Shown: piece by piece, positions 59,284 to 64,000 of the stretch
Layout of the letters: the number at the start of each line of letters is the position of its first letter
How positions within the stretch are numbered: the stretch's first letter is position 1
Assembly (NCBI RefSeq): GCF_004331345.1
Contig: NZ_SJJZ01000002.1
Coordinates: 1,302,001 to 1,366,000 of the forward strand
Direction: 5' to 3'
DNA: 64,000 nt
From: Kribbella soli
GTDB lineage: Bacteria > Actinomycetota > Actinomycetes > Propionibacteriales > Kribbellaceae
Position numbers and translations under genes: made by a program
Notes under the pieces: model-generated
Database searches by the model: none
Told to the model about the DNA's origin: nothing
Seen by the model: the letters and a program-made list of their open reading frames with translations, nothing else

Positions 59284-60387
59284 TCAAGAGCTCAGGACGA
59301 GTTCCAGTCGCAGCCATTTCGCGAGATCGCGGATCTCGCGGTGGACGGCGGCGGACAGCGTCTTGGAGAACGGTTCGTCCTCGTGGATCGCGTGGACGCG
59401 GAAGATGCCGGCTTTGCGGTCCGACATCGCGTCGAGCTTCCCGACCAGACGGTCGTTGTGCAGGATCGGCAGCGCGAAGTACCCCCATTTGCGCTTCGCG
59501 ACCGGTTTGTACATCTCCAACTGGTAGTCGAAGTCGAAGATCTCGAGCAGCCGCTTCCGGTCGTACACCAAGCGGTCCAGCGGCGACACGATCGCCGTAC
59601 GTCCGGTGAACGGCCGGTCGAGCAGCTCCGGATCGATCCGCCACTCGCCGCGGACGCCGTCCACGACGGCCCGCTCCCCCGCCTCGCCGGCGTCGAGCGG
59701 CTCGCCCGGGCAGGCCGGTCCCTTCGCCCGCAGCAGGCCCATGGAACGCAGCCGCTGCTCGTCCCGCATCCGGGCCGCCTTCGCGATCGGCACCGCCGGA
59801 TCGTCCGGGTAGACGCGGGACGCGAGGTCCCACAGACGGTCCCGGCCGTCGCGGCCCGCGATCGCGACCTCGCCGCGCTGCATCATGAACTCCAGCAGCT
59901 GCGACACGTTCCGGTTGTTGGTCCAGCCACTCGACCTCCACGGCTGCACGCAGGTGTCCGGCAGCTCGCGCATCACGAGCGGACCGTCCTGCCGTAACCG
60001 CTCGAGGATGTCGACGCGACAGCCCTCGTTCGCCCGCACCCAGTCCCGCCGGTACTCCTGCCAGTCGAGCGGCTCACCGTCGCTCGGCCACGCCTCCATC
60101 TCGGCTCGGAACAGAGCCAGCGTCTCGGGCAGGCGCACGAACCCGCGCAGCTCCAGGAGCTCCAGCGACGCCAGCGCGTCGGCCAGCTCGGTCGGGTCGT
60201 ACGACGAGCCGAGCCGGCTCCACGTCACCAGGTCGGCATTCGGCGCGACGTACGCCGTTTGGTCGAGCTGCAGCACGTTCAGACCGCTGACAACCTCGAA
60301 CAGATCCGCCGGTCGCTCGCTGGTGAGCAGCTGCGCGCGCACGGCCAGCCGCCTGGCATCTCGCTTCGACAGTCGATGAACGGTCAC
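59284..60387 (-). CDS. YcaQ/AlkX-type winged-helix DNA glycosylase
   Basis: 367 residues from GTG 60387. It belongs to the HTH_42 family of three tandem winged helices. The catalytic motif position reads Q-L-D (Gln40-Asp42 in NVLQLDQTAYV), as in YcaQ/AlkX, rather than Q-x-Q of the antibiotic-linked AlkZ. Such enzymes unhook interstrand crosslinks and remove alkylated bases. A housekeeping repair role is more likely than self-resistance, as no biosynthetic genes are adjacent. TAGCCT lies six bases upstream of the start. Confidence 0.87.
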   Translation of the reverse strand: MTVHRLSKRDARRLAVRAQLLTSERPADLFEVVSGLNVLQLDQTAYVAPNADLVTWSRLGSSYDPTELADALASLELLELRGFVRLPETLALFRAEMEAWPSDGEPLDWQEYRRDWVRANEGCRVDILERLRQDGPLVMRELPDTCVQPWRSSGWTNNRNVSQLLEFMMQRGEVAIAGRDGRDRLWDLASRVYPDDPAVPIAKAARMRDEQRLRSMGLLRAKGPACPGEPLDAGEAGERAVVDGVRGEWRIDPELLDRPFTGRTAIVSPLDRLVYDRKRLLEIFDFDYQLEMYKPVAKRKWGYFALPILHNDRLVGKLDAMSDRKAGIFRVHAIHEDEPFSKTLSAAVHREIRDLAKWLRLELVLSS

Positions 60388-60393
60388 GATTCG

Positions 60394-60399
60394 AGGCTA
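60394..60399 (-). promoter_or_regulatory. -10 element of a probable leaderless glycosylase transcript
   Basis: On the minus strand TAGCCT fits TANNNT and ends six bases before the GTG start; there is no Shine-Dalgarno sequence between. Confidence 0.5.
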
Positions 60400-60463
60400 G
60401 GGCATGGCGCGGACAGTACCCTGGGAGTGATTCTGTGGTTGTAGCCGAGTGGGTGGGGACCTG

Positions 60464-61339
60464 ATGCTCGGAGTTCAGGGGGTAATGGTGGCACTACGTG
60501 GTCGGGCGCTCATGCCCTGTGCTGTGGTGCTGGCGTCGTTGGCCGTCGCCGGCTGTTCAGTCGCCGAAGGGTCGGGTCTGCCGCCCATGGCGCCGCCGAC
60601 GCCGACGACCGTCGTACCGAAGACGCAGAAGTCTCTCAAACCGGCGGCTGACTGCGCCAAGTCGACCGTGCCACTCCCGACGGAGGCGGAGACCGACGGC
60701 GTCCAGTTGACGCTCAGCACCGATTCAAGCGGTACGTCGTTGCTCATCAAGAACACCGGCAACCTGTCGGTCGTGGTGATCCCGGACGCGAACTTCAGCA
60801 CCAGCCTGGAGGCCGCGCCGTATGCCAACCCGCAGGATCACGCGTCGCGGGCAGCGCTGATCGCCGTCAACAACAGCGGCGCGAAGCTGACAGGCATTCC
60901 CAAGTACGTCCCCTTGAATCAAGTGGTCAACTTGCCGCCGCGATGGGCGCTCTGCGCGCTCACCGACGACGTCAAGCAGACGGCGAGCGTGCGCTACCTC
61001 TACGACAGGTCGTCCACCGCGGAGTACTTCGTCACGAAAGCTCTGGCCGACCAACTGATCGTCCGGAACGGCTCGAGCTCGGACCAGGCCCGCCCGGCGC
61101 TGATCCGCTGCGCGAAGGCCACCCTGAGCGTGCTCAAGAAATACCCGAAGCTGTCGGACATCCAGGTGTACGTCGAGATCCTAGGGCCTCGCTACCCGTG
61201 CCGGGCCGGCTACAAGGCCCTGCTGAACGGTGACGCGGTAGCGACCGAGCAACTCGAGGCCGCGGTCATCGGGCAGCTCGGCGGCGCTCCCCGCCTGCTC
61301 GCCAACAGCCAGCTGTTCACCCTCACCGCGCGACCCTGA
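60464..61339 (+). CDS. Lipoprotein of unknown function
   Basis: 291 residues from ATG 60464; GTG 60449 and ATG 60485 are in-frame alternatives, the last giving the most usual signal length. The signal peptide ends in a lipobox (SLAVAGC), followed by a Pro/Thr-rich linker and a mature domain with further cysteines (ADCAK, WALCAL, IRCAK, YPCRA) that could form two disulfides. I recognise no family. It is divergent from the DNA glycosylase gene and stands alone. Confidence 0.72.
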   Translation: MLGVQGVMVALRGRALMPCAVVLASLAVAGCSVAEGSGLPPMAPPTPTTVVPKTQKSLKPAADCAKSTVPLPTEAETDGVQLTLSTDSSGTSLLIKNTGNLSVVVIPDANFSTSLEAAPYANPQDHASRAALIAVNNSGAKLTGIPKYVPLNQVVNLPPRWALCALTDDVKQTASVRYLYDRSSTAEYFVTKALADQLIVRNGSSSDQARPALIRCAKATLSVLKKYPKLSDIQVYVEILGPRYPCRAGYKALLNGDAVATEQLEAAVIGQLGGAPRLLANSQLFTLTARP

Positions 61340-61427
61340 CCGGCCGAGATCGCCCAGGGTCGGCTCCGGGTCCGGTCAGGGGGAACTCCACTGCCGCAGG
61401 CCCGGTCGCGACGGCAGACTGGTGTCC

Positions 61428-61433
61428 TACCGT
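61428..61433 (+). promoter_or_regulatory. -10 element of the GlsB-like gene
   Basis: TACCGT fits TANNNT. Unlike the leaderless cases, about 16 bases of leader with GGAGGA (61443-61448) follow before the ATG. Confidence 0.4.
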
Positions 61434-61456
61434 TCGACCCTCGGAGGACATCAGCC

Positions 61457-61711
61457 ATGATCGGCTTCATCATCGCCGGACTCATCATCGGAGCGCTGGC
61501 CCGGCTCTTCACGCCCGGCAGGCAGAAGCTCGGCCTGCTCGCCACGCTGCTGCTCGGACTGGCCGGCTCGGTGATCGGCGGGACCATCGCGAGCTTCCTC
61601 GGCACCGGCGGCATCTTCGAGCTGAACGTGCTCGGCTTCATCGTCGCGGTGATCTCGTCGGTGATGCTCGTCGGCACCGCCGAGTCGCTGGCCGCGCGCA
61701 AGAAGAACTGA
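61457..61711 (+). CDS. GlsB/YeaQ/YmgE family membrane protein
   Basis: 84 residues with three hydrophobic segments. IGFIIAGLIIGALARLFTPG at the start and the glycine-rich GLAGSVIGGTIAS centre are the family signature (transglycosylase-associated protein). Often induced by stress; molecular function unknown. A clear GGAGGA precedes the ATG. It ends 36 bp before the convergent GH65 gene. Confidence 0.92.
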   Translation: MIGFIIAGLIIGALARLFTPGRQKLGLLATLLLGLAGSVIGGTIASFLGTGGIFELNVLGFIVAVISSVMLVGTAESLAARKKN

Positions 61712-61747
61712 CCAACCATCCCCTGACTCCTGGCGAAGCGTCGGCCC

Positions 61748-64000
61748 TCAGCCGTCCTCGTTGATCGCCATCGCCGACCGCGGCTCGCGGCCCGGCGGCT
61801 GTGGCGGCCGAGGCAGCAACGGCCGGCGCTTCTCCAGTGTCCGGATCACCGGTTGCTTCGCGGAGACCGTGAGCTCCTCGCCGGCGTGCCGGATCGTCAT
61901 CGACGCGTCCGGCCCGTCGTGCACCGAGTACTTCACCGCCACCGGATCGATCTCCACCTTCAGCCGGACGCCGCGCCACCGGATCGTGAAGCTCAGCCCG
62001 GCCAGGCCGATCGGCAGCGCCGGATCGAACGACAGGCCGCCGTCGCGCTCGCGCAATCCGCCGAAGCCGGCCACCAGCGCGCTCCACGCGCCACCGAGCG
62101 ACGCCATGTGCAGGCCGTCGCCGGTGTTGTGGTGCAGGTTGCGCATGTCGATCAGCGCGGCCTCGTACGCGTAGTCGTAGGCCAGATCCAGATGCCCGAC
62201 CTCGGCCGCCATCACGGCCTGCACGCACGCCGACAACGACGAGTCCCGCACCGTGAGCCGCTCGTAGTAGTCGAAGTTCCGCGCCTTCTCCTCGGCGGTG
62301 AAGGCGTCGCCACACCAGTACGTCGCCAGCATCAGGTCGGCCTGTTTCACCACCTGGGTCCGGTACAGCTGGAAGTACGGCGCGTGCAGCAGCAGCGGAT
62401 ACCTGCCCTTGTAGGCCTCGAAGTCCCAGACCGCATATCCGGTGAAGCCTTCGGACTGCGGGTGTACGCCGAGGTCCGCGTCGTACGGCACGTACACGGC
62501 CGCCGCCGCGTCCCGCCAGGCGGCCTCTTCCTCGCTGTCGACGCCGAACTCCCGCGCCTTGGCCGGCAGTTTCGCCGCGACCTCGGCCGCGGACCGCAGG
62601 TTGCGCGCCGCCATCAGGTTGGTGAAAACGTTGTCGTCGGCAACAGCGCTGTACTCGTCCGGGCCGGTCACCCCGGGCAGGTGCCAACGGCCTGCGCGGT
62701 CGTGGTGGCCGAGCGAGATCCACAACCGGGCGGTCTCGACCAGCAACTCGAGCCCGACCTCGTCGAGGAAGGCCTCGTCGCCGGTGGCCCGGTAGTACCG
62801 CATGACGGCTTCGGCGATGTCGGCGTTGATGTGGAACGCCGCCGTACCCGCGGGCCAGTAGCCGGAGCACTCCTGGCCGCGGATCGTCCGCCACGGGAAC
62901 GAGGCGCCCTTGAACCCGAGCTCCTCGGCTCGTTGCCTGGCCATCCGCAGCGTCGAATGTCGCCAGCGCAGCGCGTCGGCGGCCGCATCCGGCATCGTGT
63001 AGGTCAGCACCGGCAGCACGAAGCCCTCGGTGTCCCAGAACGTGTGCCCGTCGTACCCGGCTCCGGTCAGCCCCTTCGACGGGATCGCGCGCCGCTCGGC
63101 GCGCGCACCGGCCTGCAGGATGTGGAACAGCGCGAATCGCACCGCCTGCTGCAGCTCCGGGTGTCCCTGCACCTCCACGTCGGCGCCGTCCCAGAAGTCG
63201 TCCAGGAACTCGACCTGCTGCTTGGTCAACCCGTCCCAGCCGGAGAAGCGGGCACTCGCGAGCGCGGCCGCGACCTGGTCCCGGATCGCGGTCTCCGACC
63301 GCAGGCTGGACCAGCCGTACGTCAGGTACTTCACCACGCGCAGGCTCTCGCCCGGCTGCAGCTGGCAGATCACCGTGGTCCGCGCCCAGTCCTCGCGGAC
63401 GTCCTGGTCCATCGCGAAGCGGGCCGTAGTGTCCACCTCGTGCGACATCGCCGCGGCCATCAACTGCTGGCTGCGCGTCGTCCGGTGGATGAGGACGATC
63501 CCGTGCTCGCCGCCGTCATGGCTGACCGGCTTCAACGGGTTGTCCAGTACGGCGGCCACGCGCGGATCGTCGGACAGCTTCGGCTGCGCCTCGTTCGCGA
63601 CCAGCTCGGACTGGATCACGAACCGGGCCGGCTGGTCGACGGGCTCCACGACGTACTCGATCGCGGCCACCGCGCGCTGGGTGAGCGATACCAGGCGGCG
63701 GCTGCGGACCTTGATCCGCTTGCCGCCGGGTGACGTCCAGTCCACGTCGCGTTCGAGGATGCCGGTCCGGAAGTCCAATGAGCGCTCGTGTTTGGACAGG
63801 TAGCCGTAGCGGACGTCGAACGGCGAGTCGTCTACGAGTAGCCGGATCAGCTTGCCGTTGGTGACGTCGACCAAGGTCTGCCCGGACTCCGGGTAGCCGT
63901 AGCCGGCCTCGGCGTACGGCAATGGACGCTGCTCGTAGAACGAGTTCAGGTACGTGCCGGGAATCGCGTACGGCTCGCCCTCGTCGAGGTTGCCGCGCAG
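61748..64000 (-). CDS. GH65 glycoside phosphorylase/hydrolase (N-terminus outside window)
   Basis: 750 residues are visible and the frame is open to the last base, so the start lies beyond the window. Visible sequence begins LRGNLDEGEPYAIPGTYLNS, close to the true N-terminus of GH65 proteins. The catalytic acid Glu is in VTGPDEYSAV (bases about 62645-62675), with the alpha/alpha barrel marker TFWDTEGFVLPVL and GYWPAGTAAFHINADI before it. Most GH65 members are phosphorylases of maltose, trehalose or kojibiose. Specificity cannot be decided, and no beta-phosphoglucomutase gene lies downstream. Confidence 0.9.
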   Translation of the reverse strand: MRGNLDEGEPYAIPGTYLNSFYEQRPLPYAEAGYGYPESGQTLVDVTNGKLIRLLVDDSPFDVRYGYLSKHERSLDFRTGILERDVDWTSPGGKRIKVRSRRLVSLTQRAVAAIEYVVEPVDQPARFVIQSELVANEAQPKLSDDPRVAAVLDNPLKPVSHDGGEHGIVLIHRTTRSQQLMAAAMSHEVDTTARFAMDQDVREDWARTTVICQLQPGESLRVVKYLTYGWSSLRSETAIRDQVAAALASARFSGWDGLTKQQVEFLDDFWDGADVEVQGHPELQQAVRFALFHILQAGARAERRAIPSKGLTGAGYDGHTFWDTEGFVLPVLTYTMPDAAADALRWRHSTLRMARQRAEELGFKGASFPWRTIRGQECSGYWPAGTAAFHINADIAEAVMRYYRATGDEAFLDEVGLELLVETARLWISLGHHDRAGRWHLPGVTGPDEYSAVADDNVFTNLMAARNLRSAAEVAAKLPAKAREFGVDSEEEAAWRDAAAAVYVPYDADLGVHPQSEGFTGYAVWDFEAYKGRYPLLLHAPYFQLYRTQVVKQADLMLATYWCGDAFTAEEKARNFDYYERLTVRDSSLSACVQAVMAAEVGHLDLAYDYAYEAALIDMRNLHHNTGDGLHMASLGGAWSALVAGFGGLRERDGGLSFDPALPIGLAGLSFTIRWRGVRLKVEIDPVAVKYSVHDGPDASMTIRHAGEELTVSAKQPVIRTLEKRRPLLPRPPQPPGREPRSAMAINEDG

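Noticed and set aside
59284..60387. Self-resistance AlkZ glycosylase of an antibiotic cluster
   Set aside because: The motif is Q-L-D as in YcaQ/AlkX and no biosynthetic genes are adjacent.
1..64000. Dense long open frames on the opposite strand of almost every gene
   Set aside because: They are frame shadows typical of high-GC DNA, with Arg/Pro/Ala-rich translations and no domains.

Overview
The window comes from a high-GC actinobacterium. It has pervasive GC-rich third codon positions, GTG and TTG starts, many apparently leaderless genes, a WhiB-like protein, a SARP/AfsR-type regulator, a 13E12-type HNH protein and Tat-dependent glycoside hydrolases. The content fits a Kribbella-like soil saprophyte of the Propionibacteriales; that is an inference from gene content, not a database match. 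No rRNA, tRNA, CRISPR array or insertion sequence is visible.

Region 1 (1-9115) is a pectin rhamnogalacturonan block on the plus strand. It holds the end of an LplA-type binding protein, LplB/LplC-type permeases, two tandem PcRGLX/YetA-like (PL26-type) lyase paralogues (one without a signal, one with a Tat signal) and a GDSL rhamnogalacturonan acetylesterase. The order echoes Bacillus subtilis lplABC...yetA. A lipoprotein and an esterase follow.

Region 2 (10817-15097, minus strand) is a vitamin B6 operon: MocR/PdxR-like regulator, pdxS, an unknown 190-residue protein, pdxT and a YebC-family gene, closed by a strong hairpin. Region 3 (15133-29276) has a short family A DNA polymerase, an ECF sigma factor with a coupled membrane protein, then mtnP, a sugar-nucleotide epimerase, a two-component system and a translationally coupled run of GT2, DUF2064::methyltransferase and GT87 genes. 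An ATP-grasp enzyme, a WhiB-like protein, a threonine dehydratase and a second GT87 protein follow. Three long inverted repeats with shared ends (CTTTGNGCACC...GGTGCNCAAAG) lie in this region.

Region 4 (29355-30783) is a divergent MarR/EamA pair facing each other across a perfect 28-bp palindrome. Region 5 (30762-46574) is a xyloglucan utilisation locus: secreted GH12 and GH74 endo-enzymes, an ABC importer without its own ATPase, GH42 beta-galactosidase, GH3 beta-glycosidase and a YicI-like GH31 alpha-xylosidase. A LacI-type and a ROK-type regulator are included. Four copies of the palindrome GTCGAAGCGCTTCGAC stand only in front of the GH12/lacI, GH3 and GH31 genes and define a local regulon. 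A separate XylR-like inverted repeat lies in front of the importer operon.

Region 6 (46700-64000) is mixed: an OmpR-type two-component system, LysE exporter, DUF1918 protein, 13E12-type HNH protein, SodC-like protein, a LysR/EamA divergent pair, a large SARP-NB-ARC-TPR regulator, a secreted cysteine-containing protein, a secreted GH5 enzyme with a ricin-type lectin domain, a YcaQ/AlkX-type DNA glycosylase, two small envelope proteins and a GH65 phosphorylase cut by the window end.
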